A DNA stretch of 64,000 nucleotides. Source: Tubiluchus corallicola. Lineage: Eukaryota; Priapulida; Priapulimorpha; Priapulimorphida; Tubiluchidae. Shown piece by piece: positions 26,901 to 39,000 of the stretch (position 1 is the first letter of the stretch; each line of letters opens with the position of its first letter). Position numbers and translations under genes: made by a program. The notes beneath the pieces were generated by a model, which was given only the letters and a program-made list of their open reading frames with translations, did not search any database and was not told the origin of the DNA. The stretch lies in assembly GCA_030141605.1 (NCBI GenBank), contig JAQGDQ010000181.1:337124-401123 (forward strand). Direction: 5' to 3'.

Positions 26901-27393
26901 TCGAGAGCTTTATGTAATAGGAAGAGGAGACTCCTGGGGTAGTGTGATCCATTGCAGTCTTCTTACTTTGATTTGTTTACTCCAAGGATTCTTCTTCGTC
27001 ACATCATACAGATCATCGTTGCCATTTTATACTTCAACGATTTTTACAGAGACATGTTTGAAAGGCTTTAATTTATTTCTGTTTTTTTTAAGTTTTATTG
27101 TCCGTAGCTCATCTGTATAAAAATTGCATAAAAATGCATCATTGTATAAAAATACAAGTTCAACTAAAGTTGAAAGGGCCCGGACTTTGGTTTCAACATT
27201 TCTAAATTTACTGACGCTTGTGCTAAATGATACATGAATCGTATTATGATTTTACAGAGATCACATGGACAGTACCAGTGATAACCGTTCGACTGTAGCT
27301 GAAACACTAGTGAAGTACGCACGGGGCGAAGGCTCTGCAGATAACATAAGCGTAGTTGTTGTTTTCTTCAATCGTGCATCAAAGAAATCATAG
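12000..27393 (+). CDS. PPM/PP2C Ser/Thr phosphatase, PPM1E/PPM1F (POPX) type, 7 exons, complete
   Basis: Exons: 12000-12184, 14258-14376, 21150-21349, 23612-23800, 24923-25066, 25747-25982, 27258-27393. The total is 1209 nt (402 aa plus stop) with all phases matching. After a 100-aa helical, acidic N-terminus come the PPM landmarks: NTRRKMED (146-153), FGVYDGHNG (176-184), WLGDSQ (253-258), SRAIGD (307-312), LACDGLWDV (339-347) and SADNIS (384-389). The metal-binding Asp residues of DGH, CDG and DN are present. NTRRKMED and the following [10 protein letters not shown] are characteristic of the PPM1E/PPM1F (POPX2/CaMKP) branch, which dephosphorylates CaM kinases and PAK; that substrate choice is inferred. 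The usual DGHGG is DGHNG here. Human PPM1F is slightly longer (about 454 aa) because of its C-terminal tail. The exon 2 acceptor is a CAGAAG tandem, so a 401-aa form is possible. Confidence 0.92.
13560..13945. repeat. Degenerate tandem-like block with TA and CA runs
   Basis: A short (TA)n run at about 13,571-13,583 precedes two copies of a unit containing TGATTTCACAxxCCCAACT-TACGTA (near 13,721 and 13,898). A CACACA/CGCGCG run lies between them at about 13,838-13,886. It lies in intron 1 of the phosphatase gene. The minus-strand open frame across it is an artefact of the repeat. Confidence 0.45.
16265..16345 (+). repeat. TTATTATTG/TTG/ATC trinucleotide microsatellite
   Basis: Runs of TTG, TTA/TTC and ATC triplets follow one another, a compound degenerate simple repeat in an intron. 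Confidence 0.7.
16570..17985. mobile_element. Inverted-repeat element with a possible LINE relic inside
   Basis: GTGTATGATACAGGCAATGTG on the plus strand near 16,577 reappears inverted near 17,945-17,970, and both are followed inward by TAGGCATT/ATGCCTAG words and TTTTATA-rich sequence. Several TGCCTAGG submotifs recur at 17,730-17,930. The interior (about 17,000-17,400, minus strand) can be read as [12 protein letters not shown] then LHELTTG, words resembling the conserved tail after the reverse transcriptase of some animal LINEs, broken by frameshifts and stops. The plus-strand 141-codon frame at 16,510-16,935 spans the left arm and is not credible as a gene. Confidence 0.4.
18572..18650 (+). 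repeat. 39-bp direct tandem duplication
   Basis: TGCATTTGTCTGTTGC and the following AAAATCTGTAAATAA occur twice, starting at 18,572 and 18,611. The two copies are nearly perfect. Confidence 0.8.
21568..21625 (+). mobile_element. Fragment of the pogo-like family
   Basis: GTTATTTGAGTCAATTA-CGATAGTTTTTATGTA matches 4347-4390, inside the pogo-like element at 3,958-4,466, in the same orientation. No terminal repeat is visible here, so this is an internal fragment in intron 3 of the phosphatase gene. Confidence 0.5.
22977..23385. mobile_element. Candidate short AT-rich MITE with GAGTGAGCAT ends
   Basis: The left end TAGGAGTGAGCATTC pairs with the right end GATGCTCACTCCCTA in inverted order. The interior is rich in GAATTC and TTCGAA words. 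Left and right 8-bp flanks do not match, so a target duplication is not shown. Confidence 0.45.
23836..23925 (+). repeat. AAT-rich repeat with GCGCTGTACAA tail
   Basis: An (AAT)n run leads into TTTATG... and GGCGCTGTACAAT. A similar arrangement, an (AAT)n run then AAGCACTTTACAGCAATT, occurs at 60,870-60,945. This suggests a dispersed repeat family inserted near AAT microsatellites. Confidence 0.4.
25100..25460 (+). repeat. Dispersed repeat with CACCAAACTTGG and AAGGTCAAGGTCA motifs
   Basis: The block contains two copies of the string ACCAAACTTGG-ACA (near 25,183 and 25,308), each after a GAAGCT-T motif, and AGGTCAAGGTCA near 25,253. It has no open frame. Strings of this kind are familiar from non-coding dispersed repeats in several marine animal genomes; that recognition is from memory and was not searched. 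It lies in intron 5 of the phosphatase gene. Confidence 0.45.
26030..26400 (+). repeat. Second copy of the AATCGATT-type dispersed repeat
   Basis: TTGAAAATGGT, CAATTGATTTGCAT, a GATGATTGGAAA variant and AAAGCCCAAA occur in the same order as in 3,840-3,940. The copies are diverged. It lies in intron 6 of the phosphatase gene. Confidence 0.5.
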
Positions 27394-27631
27394 AAAATGC
27401 TAAAACTTGTTACTAACATATTTGTACAACCAACCGGATTCATTTGTGGAACTCAGTGAAGAGAGAAGTTTAACGTGGGTGATGCCTGAGAGTGCTCTTA
27501 CGTATGTCACTTAGTGATGACTAATCATGCTATATACCAGGTTGGGGAGTGCTGCAATGATGGAACAAAATGTCGGCGCATTGCCACTCTTCACGTTTCC
27601 GGTTTAAATCGTTTAGAGCAGGAAAGACAAA

Positions 27632-27637
27632 AATAAA
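27632..27637 (+). terminator. Candidate poly(A) signal of the phosphatase gene
   Basis: AATAAA lies about 240 bp after the stop codon, followed by a T-rich stretch within 50 bp. It is the nearest canonical hexamer downstream of the CDS. Use is inferred. Confidence 0.4.
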
Positions 27638-27927
27638 ATCGATTTTCTCATCTTTTATTTTTAATTTGTTAATTTTAAATGATTTTTTTTTGCAAAAACC
27701 TCTGTGCTCTAATATAAAGTATAGGGGGGTATTTTGTTTGTTTACCCTTGCATTTAACTGCAGTATGGTATCAAAGCAACCATGGAATCGTCAAAGCCAC
27801 ACCCACTGTCAGCATTGAGCCAGGAGTCATCATGAAGGAACCACGCCAGGATTCGGATTTCAGCTGCTTTTCGTCTTCCTGCAAATCTATTTTAAAACAG
27901 TTTGATTATACCAAATTATATTTAATA

Positions 27928-28353
27928 CAGGGGTGTGCAAATTATCTGACTAGCCGGGCCACATAAAAAATTCCCGCTATTCCTGTGGGCCACATGCAGT
28001 TTGGTCAAGGAGCCAAGTACAGTAGGACCTAGTAACGATTTTCTTTGCATCCGATTTGCGCACATCATTACTACTACACTCAAGAAACTATTTTAGAAGT
28101 TATTAAAATTTATATTAAAAACTATATATTTCGTCATGTCCGACAGTGACATTAAGTGACAACGGTCTTGTAAGGGTTAATGCCATCCGATCTAGAAGAA
28201 AAAACTACCCGCACTATCTTTGTGATATTGGCGCAGACTTCAGCTGGATTGCGTGGGCCGCACTTTCATTACGTTGACAAACCTCTTCGCGGGCCGCACA
28301 AGATCTCTCAGTGGGCCGCAAGTGGCCAGCGGGCCGCAGTTTGCACACCCCTG
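27928..28353. mobile_element. hAT-type MITE with exact 8-bp target duplication
   Basis: The left end CAGGGGTGTGCAAA pairs with the inverted right end TTTGCACACCCCTG. Both subterminal regions have repeated GGGCCxCA words. The flanks are identical 8-mers, ATTTAATA at 27,920-27,927 and at 28,354-28,361. CAGGGGTG-type ends and 8-bp duplications are diagnostic of hAT elements. At 426 bp it is non-autonomous. It is GC-richer than its surroundings, and the intact duplication suggests a relatively recent insertion. Confidence 0.9.
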
Positions 28354-29311
28354 ATTTAATAGTGTATGATGGATCATTCATATTCCTCACTTCTGCATTA
28401 ATTTCAGCAATCAGAAGTAGATGCAGAAAAAATCTCACATACTACTGTACATATCTGCGATTGGTGATATCCTTTCGTATCGAAACTCTCACTGAGCTTC
28501 ACTTTTGAGTCCGTTGTCCGTTTTTTTTCTTTAATTGTTTGTTTTAGATAAAAGTATTGCATTGTTTGTTGTTTATTTTCTTGTGTGTGTAAATATCAAG
28601 TAATTAACGACTAGCAATGTGGCGCCATTGTTTCTTCGGACGTCATTGTCATTTTATCGTCATTCGCTTAACATGCCACTCCCCTGTCGTTGAGAGTTTT
28701 TGTAAGTTTGCGTACCTAAATTGTTTGACAGTTCTGGTAATATATAACTGTCATTCATCTTACTGACTCGAGAGCAGATATAGGTCTATCCAATTTTTCG
28801 CAAAAAGCTCACTTGAACAATGACATTTCACAATGCATCTCTGCATGCATGCCGTTATGGTTGAATCAGTGAGCAAACTGTCCACAAGAACAAGAACAAC
28901 AGTGCAGAGAAGTACTAGACTATGTCATTCTGGGATATAAAAATATTTTCCGTAGTTTTTTGTTGAAAAGGTTTTATACTGAACAAGTTTATTGGTGTGT
29001 TATAATTAGCATACAACTTCATGTGTTGCTATAGAGTTGTAAGAGACGCTTTAGCCGTTCAAATAAATACAGAAATTTCTATGTGTAAGAAGAGAATTAT
29101 AACAACAGCAATTTAAATAACTAGATGCCTCCCCATTTAAATTTTGAAAGAGCATTTCTTCATCATGAAGAGACTTGCATGCACTCCAGGTATCTTTCTT
29201 AACAGAGGTGTCTGCTTTTGAAATGCCTTAAGTTCACCTGCACAATGTTCTAAAGATAAGAGTTATATTTATACAAGTATCTCCTAATTTCTTATTTGTC
29301 TAATTGTTGGC

Positions 29312-29558
29312 CAGTGGTGTAGCAGGGTGTTGACTGCACTGTTTGGTAGCTAAATTGGCCTCCCACTTCCTTATATGTAACACGTCTTCGATTGCTACAA
29401 ACAGGCGTATATGAAACATCTATATTTTACTTATTGATTCAAAATTCAGCCATTTGTGAAAAGAATCGCCATAAAAAATTACTTCAAATGGCAAGAAAGT
29501 AATAAAATTATGGTATTGACCGCACTGCGCAGTTTACACATCCCACGCTATGCCACTG
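29312..29558. mobile_element. Second hAT-like MITE (CAGTGGxxTAGC ends)
   Basis: The left end CAGTGGTGTAGCAGGG and the inverted right end CAGTGGCATAGCGTGGG form terminal inverted repeats. Inside, both arms carry GCACTG near the ends. The 8-bp flanks (TTGTTGGC and TTGCTGCG) are similar but not identical, consistent with an older hAT insertion. Confidence 0.65.
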
Positions 29559-32169
29559 TTGCTGCGCTTGTGCTAGATTATCATGTGAAACCAGTGCACA
29601 AGTTACTTACTAGTCATAGATGTTCACACAATGCTTAAATATAGGTATATTAAAATAGTTATTAATTTTTGTCCAATTTTGTAGAAAAAGATAGGAGTTA
29701 CAATTTAAGGTGTTTTTTGTAATTATGATCAGGTATCATGCTAGCAGTAAGCATTGCCTAAACTTGCTTGCTCAGATAACTTCTCTTTGCAATTTCATAG
29801 GTGTTTTGATACCCTTGTATCTGCATCTAGCATACTTCTATAGTTTCATACTTGTAGTGTAAAAATCATCATGCTTCCCATTTGCTTCAGGCGTAAGTAT
29901 GTAAGTGGCTGAAGCAAGTGAAATTTTGGAAAAGTACAGAACGTGTCAAGCGTCTGACTTTGGTAGATGTTAAAAGCCGTTTCTTAAAGCGTAAGAGTGC
30001 CCAAACTCCCTGCCAGTATGCTGATTAAGTCCGAATTTGGTTTAGATTTTGTTTTAACTTGGTAAGCAGGAGAAAATGCCAGTCACTATCATGTCTTTGA
30101 AATCTGCAGTGTGACTCTGCAGCAGCTTTATACAATTTTGCAACTAAATTGTTATTATTGCATACAGTATGCGGAATTAGAATATTCACATCTCTTTAAT
30201 ATGCACATGATTTCGCTTTTAACTTAAAAATCAAACTTCTAATCTACCTCTTTACACCTGTGTTTGTGCCCTTTACACAACTCTCTGTAACTATGATAGT
30301 GTTACCTTAACATTACTGTGCACAGAAATAAAGTTACTCTTTTTGCCCCATCAGAAATGTTTATTATGGTGAAGTTTTAATACAATAGTGCATATTTCGG
30401 ACATGCTGCTTCGGTTAGCCCAGAAGTGGCGGTTAACCAATTTTTCAGGTCAGCAGTTTGCACATTAATTTACCTTGAAACATTTTGAAACTTAATCACA
30501 ATGTTACAATTGTTGCAAGTTATATTTGTGCTGTTAACATAGCTTTCTTTAAAAACGTGCATTTTTACATGTAATATTCCACTTCTAGACATAACAGTTT
30601 CCAGGGTGATTAACTTTCATCTTCAATGCAGACTATATTGTTTGCATTTTAGTACTACAAAACAGTATTAATTTATTTCTGTCCATTCAGGACTAATATT
30701 TGGGAAAGTTTGATGACTTTTTAAGAAAATTTTGTATTTATAGGTACAAGCTAAGAGATAGTCTTTCACGATAGTTGTATATTGGTTTCTTTGTAGAGTA
30801 CTTATTTAATACGTGTGCAGTGATAAATTGTAATCGATTTACTAAGATTCTTAGGTTTTCAGTTGCTAGAACACGCATTATCTCAAGTAGTTATGAGTGT
30901 GTGAATTTGATTTTATTACAATTATTCAGGTGTTACCCACCAGACTTGACTTACTAAGTTACCCAAAGGATGTAACAATGTCATCATTAGCATGAAGGTT
31001 TTGTCTCATATTGTCAGCACATTGGACATTGATGAGGTTTTAAGAAAACTTAAGAAAAATATTCTCTTTGTTTTCAATAGATTTGGCATCCATTATTGAC
31101 AATATCAATAAAACAAATATTATAGACGAAAAGATAGATGTACTATGTAATCAAAATTTTGCTTATTATTTTTATTAACTAACAGAAAATTCGTAGCCCA
31201 TTACGGCTTGGTTCTTAGAATGGGCTGTGAAATTTCTGTTAAATAGCAAAAATGAAAGGCAGAATTTTGATTTGTACATCCACATTTTCCGTCTGTAATC
31301 ATTGTTTTATTAAAATTTCTTTGCTTTCAATTTTTGTCAGAATTTGTTTAAAAGTTTTTGCATTTTTCTTTCGTACTTAATTTTGAATAATTGGATAATA
31401 GAAATGTTACTAGCGCGAAATCAGACGGTTACAGCAAACTCATTTATTTCTTGCATTTCTGCTTATTGCATTCACTAAAAGTTTACTGGTAAATGCTGCA
31501 ATCGTGTCAGTACTTGTTGTACCAATTTTTGCTACGTTTAACTATTATTTGAAATTGTTTAACATGCTTCGCTAACAAAATTTAAATGTGACTTGATGTA
31601 TTTTTGATATGTTGCATTATTGTATTAAAGTATTGTTATTGTTGTATTACTAAGATAATTTATAAGTCCCTTCAGACTTATTTTAAATAAGTTACATTTT
31701 TTTAAAATCGTACATGTAGTAATACTGCAGTAAGTATCAGGGTTTCAATTGTTCAGAAGTTCATATGTTAGGATTAATTCTACTAATAAGCAAAATTGTA
31801 CTGTAGATATTTTAGACGTTAGGGAATATTATAAGCAATGCATTTAAGACTAAGACACTGTAATAATTATCATTTTGCACTGTTGATCTCTGAATGGATT
31901 AGCATGACAATGATGTCTTTGAAGATGAACAGTTAAGAACAATCATGTCTCACGCATTGTACAGTTTGTCAAATGCATTGTTCAGTTATTGTTGTCAAGT
32001 GATTGTAAAACGTCTATAGAATAAATATAAATTTTTTTAACACATTAAGCTCTTTATTGTGCATCCGTATTTCATAATCGTTGGAGAAACGTATCTACAA
32101 GAAGTGGCACTGGGTAACAATGATGGGAAAATAGTATGGCTTCTGGATACAATTGAATAAATACATCTC

Positions 32170-32186
32170 TCTCCCCCCCCCCCCAT
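32170..32186 (+). repeat. Poly(C) run
   Basis: A run of about 14 C follows TCTCTCT. It is a simple repeat in intergenic DNA and prone to assembly or length error. Confidence 0.8.
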
Positions 32187-33053
32187 TTGAATCATAACAA
32201 CAAGAAAACTAATAAACCATCAAAAGATTCCTAAAAACTAGTAGTGATTACCTACACGAGCAAGTAATATTCTTGGTAAATTCACTAATATAATTGGTAA
32301 CATCTCATCTGAAGTCCGTTCGCAACTAAAAACTGCCATACATTATACGCTTTAATGTGCACTAAAATGCAGGACCTATATACACGGATTTACAAGAAAT
32401 GGTACTAAACCTACTGGGTTACATCTATTGAAAAATAGAAAGTGTAACTTCTGGTTAATTTACATTTAGCTGACTAATGAAATATATCTTATGGTAACAA
32501 TAATTAGGACAAAATTAATAAATTAGTAAAGAAATTAATACATGTGCTAACATCTCTTCTAAATTCATTGGCAACTAAAATCAGCAGTACATAATTATAC
32601 TTTTAAATAGGAACAAAATTTTCCATTCAACTGAAACATAAAACAACATTACAGCAAAATAGTCCCAATAATTCCATAATGTAAGAAAGAAACTTGTCAG
32701 GTACATACTATTCACTTTTGTCAAAGTACAACTGAATTGACAATATGTCATACACACTGAGCTCTCAGTTGATTATTCTTTTTTACTTTTTTTGAGTAAG
32801 ACAAAGAATGCTTAAATTGGCTAAAGTTTTCACTTGTTTAATCACAATCATGCACATGATACAGTCCTAATTAACATTATGTTCACATAATATGTAAATT
32901 TTCCTGATTTGAGTTAGTAGTAGGAGCAACTACAACAGAATGGTGTGTGTTACATGACTTACATCCACTTGAATAAATATTTTACAACATAATGTATGAT
33001 ATTCTTTCTGTTTAACACTGTCTACAACAAAGCGCTGATGCTGCTGACACCGA

Positions 33054-36000
33054 CTATTTCCTTACTTGCTTGACCTCATCAGTGTTATCTAAAAAATAAA
33101 AAAACATAGTCATTAGTTAAGCAGGTAATAGATGACACAAAAAAGTGAACAACGAAACATAGTAAAATGCAATACAAAACGACGCGAATCATCGCCAAAA
33201 ATAACATTACTTAATAACAAAATAAAAATTTGGCGAAAGAACAACAAAACAAAAATAGTTTAGGTTGCTACAAATAAACTTGATAAAAATAATTTTCTAA
33301 TAGAAACAGTTTGACAATCATAAACATAGCTCTTACTAATGAAGAAACAGGAAGTCAAAGACTAACAAAAGCGCAACTATTATACTCTAAATGTATTTCA
33401 TTTAGTGAGGGTTTGAATTGGACGGATTTTCGCATAAAATAAATAGTGCAATCTACTAAAACATTGCACAGAAAAGTTTATAAATGTAAAAATTCAGCCC
33501 TACACAAAAGATTATTTTACTAGTTATACTAATCGAAATTCAAGTAAAAGACAACTGAACACAAAATAAAACCAGAAGAGAACTGGTTTAGAAAAGGCTT
33601 AACACAAGAAAGTCTCTAGTTGCATTAAAATGAGTTTACATTTTACCAGTATTATGTGTAACCATACAGATAGGGACTGCTTATTTTAAGGAACAAACAC
33701 AGTAGCTATTATAACCATGCATCAGGCAGATGACTGTATTTTTGCAGGAAACAGTGTTATTTTTTAAAATAAACCATAACAATATCTGAGCACAAAGTCA
33801 TTCATACACCTGGTGTGAACAGGTGCCTTCTACCTGAAGTGACATGAACTTTAATGAAGCAGGTAACAGTTGCCCTAGAAGATGCGGCTACCAATGTGTT
33901 CGTATCATCTGCAAAATTACAGCCTTGTCAAAAAAGTATTCATTTTCATGCTCAAACATCAATCCAATATACCTGAATTTCTAGTCCTGCTAGCACTTCG
34001 CTCATGGTGTACATTTCTGTTCTGTTCTGGTGAACTTTCAATGTCTGGTTTCAGTGTATTACCAGTGGAAACAACTTCCAGACCAGCAGCATGATCACCG
34101 ATGTTCATTGATAGTTTTTTCAATATCAATGTTGGCAAAATGTTGGTTCTTGATGCCAACAGCGACAATTTATCCTTACTATCAACCATCTTTCTTTTAT
34201 TGTCCACAATTGCAGTTTTTCTTTTCCTAGCCCAAGCAGGTGATTGTTCTTCACAAATTATATGTCGTTCTTCGTTACTTATATGTACACTTTCACCTTG
34301 CGATTCTGCTGCTTTGTCTTTACTGTCAACCATCTTCCTTCTGTTATCCACAGTCACAGTTTTTCTTTTCCTAGCCCAAGCAGGTGATTGTTCTTCACTA
34401 ATTATATGTTGTTCATCGTTACTTGTATGTACACTTTCACTTTGTAGATCTGCCACTTTATCCCTACAGTCAGCCATCTTTCTTTTATTATTCACAGTTG
34501 CAGTTTTTCTCCTCCTAGCCCTAGCAGATGATTGTTCTTCACCACTTGTACATTGTTCTACGTTAGTTGTATGTACACCTTCACACTGCAGTTCTGCTGC
34601 TTTGTCCCTATGGTCAGCCATCTTTCTTCTGTTATCCATAGTCGCAGTTTTTCTTTTCCTAGATCCAGCAGGTGATTGTTCTTCACCATTTATATGTACG
34701 CTTTCTCTTTGCGGTTCTGCTGCTTTGTCTTTAATGTCAGCCATCTTTCTTCTGTTATCCACAGTCGCAGATTTTCTTTTCCTAGCCCTAGCAGGTGATT
34801 GTTCTTCGTTACTTGTACATACGCTTTCTCTTTGCGGTTCTGCTGCTTTGTCTTTAGAGTCAGCCATCTTTCTTCTGTTATCCACAGTCGCAGATTTTCT
34901 TTTCCTAGCCCTAGCAGGTGATTGTTCTTCGTTACTTGTACATACACTTTCTCTTTGCGGTTCCGCTGCTTTGTCTTTAGAGTCAGCCATCTTTCTTCTG
35001 TTATCCACAGTCGCAGATTTTCTTTTCCTAGCCCTAGCAGGTGATTGTTCTTCGTTACTTGTACATACACCTTTACTTTGTGGTTCTGCTGCTTTGTCCC
35101 TATAGTCAGCCATCTTTCTTCTATTATTCGCAGATGGAGTTTTTCTTTTCCTAGACCTAGCAGGTGATTGTTCTTCATCACTGGTAAGTACATTTTCACT
35201 TTGCAATTTTGATGCTTTGTCTTTACTGTCAGCTATTTTTCTTCTATTATTCACAGTCACAGTTTTCCTTTTCCTAGCCCTAGCAGGTGATTGTTCTTCG
35301 TTACTTGTACATACGCTTTCTCTTTGCGGTTCTGCTGCTTTGTCTTTAATGTCAGCCATCTTTCTTCTGTGATCCACAGTCGCAGTTTTTCTTTTCCTAG
35401 CCCTAGCAGGTAATTGTTCTTCTTTACTTGTACATACGCTTTCTCTTTGTGGTTCTGCTGCTTTGTCTTTAGAGTCAGCCATCTTTATTCTGTTATCCAC
35501 AGTCGCACATTTTCTTTTCCTAGCCCTAGCAGGTGATTGTTCTTCGTTACTTGTACGTACACTTTCTCTTTGCGGTTCCGCTGCTTTGTCTTTAGAGTCA
35601 GCCATCTTTCTTCTGTGATCCACAGTCGCAGTTTTTCTTTTCCTAGACCTAGCAGGTGATTGTTCTTCGTTACTTGTACATACACCTTTACTTTGTGGTT
35701 CTGCTGCTTTGTCCCTATAGTCAGCCATCTTTCTTCTATTATTCGCAGATGGAGTTTTCCTTTTCCTAGACCTAGCAGGTGGTTGTTTTTCACTACTTGT
35801 ATGTTGTTCTTCGTTACTTGTAGGCAAACCTTCACTTTGCAGTTCGTCTTTACTGTCAGCCATCTTTTGTCTATTATTCACAGTTGCAGTTTTTTTCCTA
35901 ACAGGTGATTGTTCTTCGTTACTTGTATGTACACTTTCAATTTGCAGTTCTGTTTCTGTTATAAAGGACACACTCCCCGTTTTCCTTGCAACATCACTTT

Positions 36001-39000
36001 TTGTTGATTCTGCTGTAAGTATATTTGTTGTTTGAGAAGTTTTTTGTTCCTTCACTTTTAGGCATTCAGGAAAAAGTCTTTTTCTAATTGCACTACGCTG
36101 TGCATTGGCACTGTGATCGATAACATCAGGAAATATGGTTTTATGGCATTGACTGGAAGGTGACAGCTGACGTCCAGGGGATATAACAAAGCTCTCGTGA
36201 TCGTTCACAGGGACGTCAATTGTGGACAGTGACGTGTGAAATGAGACGTCCGTATTTGCTTCACATTCTTTGATACACCTTGCTGAACTCGCATGACTAG
36301 AAGAAATGCTGCTAATAAGTGACTGTGAGGGTGACTGCATAAGTCTCTCGCCAGGTGCAACAGCATTCTCAGCTTCAAAGCGCTTTCGATGTTTACTAAA
36401 TGCAAGTTTAATAAGTTCACACTTTCGCAACCGTGGTAAAGGAACTGTTGCATTTCCTAACGGTTTGCAGAGGAACTGGGAGCTGCTCAAGGATGAGGTT
36501 AACAACGACTCATTACTTGCAGTGTTAAAAAGTTCCGACTTCCTTAGATTGTCATTATCTATGTTATTAGTGACAAGTGAAAAACGTGTTCTGTTCATAA
36601 TTTCATCATGAAGTTCAATTTCTACTGGCTCTGTGGTTAGGATCCCTGCTTCTCTTTCAATGTGGCTTTGACCAGGATCAAGGTTTGCATGAAACTCACG
36701 TGTTCCACTTGTCATTTCAACATAAGGTACAGTAATACTATCAGGCACAATATCTGTTGACTCGGGCACTATCGCATCTGAATTGTGAACATGGTTTACA
36801 TGTGAAATCTCTAATCTTGTTTCAGAATGAAGCATTTCGTCATTTTCGGGAATGACAATAGGTGACGCAGGTTCCTGAATTTCCTCGTGGTTGACTGTTT
36901 GTGCTGTGACGGATGATTCTTGATTGAAAAAGTGGTGAGCTTTTGAACTTCCAGCTTTAGGTCTCGTTTCATTATTAGGATCAGATATAAATGGTAATGT
37001 ATCATTATCAGTCATACTACTGAATGATTCACCATCAGTTCGTTCAACGACTGTTGTCTTAGCCAAGCTCAGAGAAAGGTTTTTTGCTTCCTCATCAGAT
37101 GTTATTTCTTCCTCATCGCTTATGTGTTCACCATCATTTAAATTTTTCTGCAAGCCGACTTTCTTTGCTATGAAAGGAATTTTTACCTTCAATATATTGC
37201 CTGTTCTTACCTTTCTGGATTTTTGCACTTTTCTATTTGAAAATTCACCTGACTTTTCCAAAGTGTTCAGATCCCCGTTACCCGACTTACTTGAGCGAGT
37301 TCTGACACGTCCTGAACATTTTAAACACTCTTGTTCGCTTGAAGAACTTTGCACTGGTGATATTGACACGACTTTTGCATGAATTTCCGGTACATCATTG
37401 TTGCCCATCCTTTTCTTTTTCTGCAATGAATCCCTTTGTTGCTTGGGATCAGATGCACTTTCTTTAGGATAATTGTCATTTTTAGATATCACCAACACAG
37501 TATTAACCTGTTCCAGAATTACTTCATTATCTACGTTTTTTAATTTTTCTTTCATAGTTGATGGTGACATATGACTAGTGGCGTTAAGTAAAGTTTGTGC
37601 AGATATAAATGGAGATGTTGTTACGGTTTTGTTCTCGTTGTCATTATCTAACAATGCAGCAGTATCTGCGGCAGGCGATGTTAACACGGATTTGTTAACA
37701 GTATCCGTGACTGATTCACTTGTAATTAGTGGAGTGAATGCTTCAACAGCAGATGAAGGTGATATCGTTTCAGTTGTAGTAACTGACAAAGGCGGTATAA
37801 CTTCATCAATGGCAACGGCCGAGGCTTGTGTTAAATTCATTTCAGGACTGGACAATGAATGTGCAGATATTATTGGTGCAGATTCAACACTTCCAGTTGA
37901 TGTTTTTTCGGATATGGTTAGTATAGATTCATTAGCTACAATTACAGCAGATACAGATTTTGCAGAAGCTCCCCTGCTCTTTCTCGATAATGAACGAGTT
38001 TGCCTTCTCAAAACATCAGTGTTCAAGGATAGGTTGTTTTCCTCTGGTTTTTTAGTCTCCACAACAGCACTATCAGAGTTCACGGTTACTTCTGACACAC
38101 TGTCACTTACAATTGCCGCACCATTTGCAGTTGGTTCAAGTATTTCATTAATATCAGGCTTCTCTTTAGCTAACACAGTAAAAGAAGCATCATCTTTGCT
38201 TTCCTTATTTTCTACTAGCTGCTTCAAAAGTTTCTCATGATTTTCGGATTTTCTCATTATGTTACTGTCTTGCGACTGTTTCAGTATGAATTGATCATCA
38301 CTGTCAAAGCCAATCAGTTCAGCATCTTGTAAAAGACTTCCTGATGTGCAAGCATACCTCAAGTTGGGTATTTCAATATCCTCGGTAATATCATGTGTAC
38401 GTCTAACTCTATTGAGAAAACTTGTTGATCCCCTAAATAAATCTAGACTGCCAAGCTCAAACCATCCTCGAAAGTGATTGCTTTCCTCATTTATGGTTTC
38501 CTCCGTCACTTCCTGGGAAGGTCCTGCAGATCGTAAACCACTGGAAAGCTCAGTAGCTGGATTGTGCGACTTAGAAGTACCAGAAGAACGGAGGTTACAA
38601 TGTCCTTTGACTCCAGACTTCAGTGACACCTTCGATTCCCTATTCAATGTATTTATATCATTTACCTTATTCCACGCTTCTTCACCTTTTTCTGCAGAAT
38701 CCTCCACACTTTTCTCTTTGGTTTCTTTAGATGTTTCACCTTCGTGTTTCGTCTTTTTGCTAAGGTTTAGAACTTTAGCATTACCTGCATCAGTCTGTCT
38801 CTTGGAATAATTGATACCAGCATTTTGCTCAGATAAGTGAATGTCATCAATAAGTTCACTTGTTCCACTTTCAAGTGATGCAAACATCTCGTCGTACTTA
38901 ATTGCTAGAGATTTGCTACGTTCTGTTTCTGTGTGAGAATCATCAAATCTCTCCTCATCTCCAGGCTCAGGTGTACCTACTTCAAAAATCTCTTCTTGTG

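Larger units (their letters stand above)
27394..33053. other. Convergent intergenic region with two MITEs
   Basis: This 5.7-kb stretch lies between the 3' ends of the phosphatase and the giant nuclear-protein gene. It presumably holds both 3' UTRs. It contains the MITEs at 27,928-28,353 and 29,312-29,558 and a poly(C) run at about 32,172-32,185. No open frame in it has family features; the longest are about 60-80 codons. Confidence 0.6.

Noticed and set aside
34101-35105. 334-codon plus-strand frame with hydrophobic repeats resembling membrane segments
   Set aside because: It is the antisense of the 41-aa coding repeats. The minus strand has the phase-consistent gene, and the repeat period explains the long open antisense frame.
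34165-35900. CRISPR-like regularly spaced repeat
   Set aside because: The 123-bp units are contiguous coding repeats without spacers, in a eukaryotic gene.
37578-38240. 220-codon plus-strand frame
   Set aside because: It is antisense to the Ser/Thr-rich part of the giant exon and has no family features.
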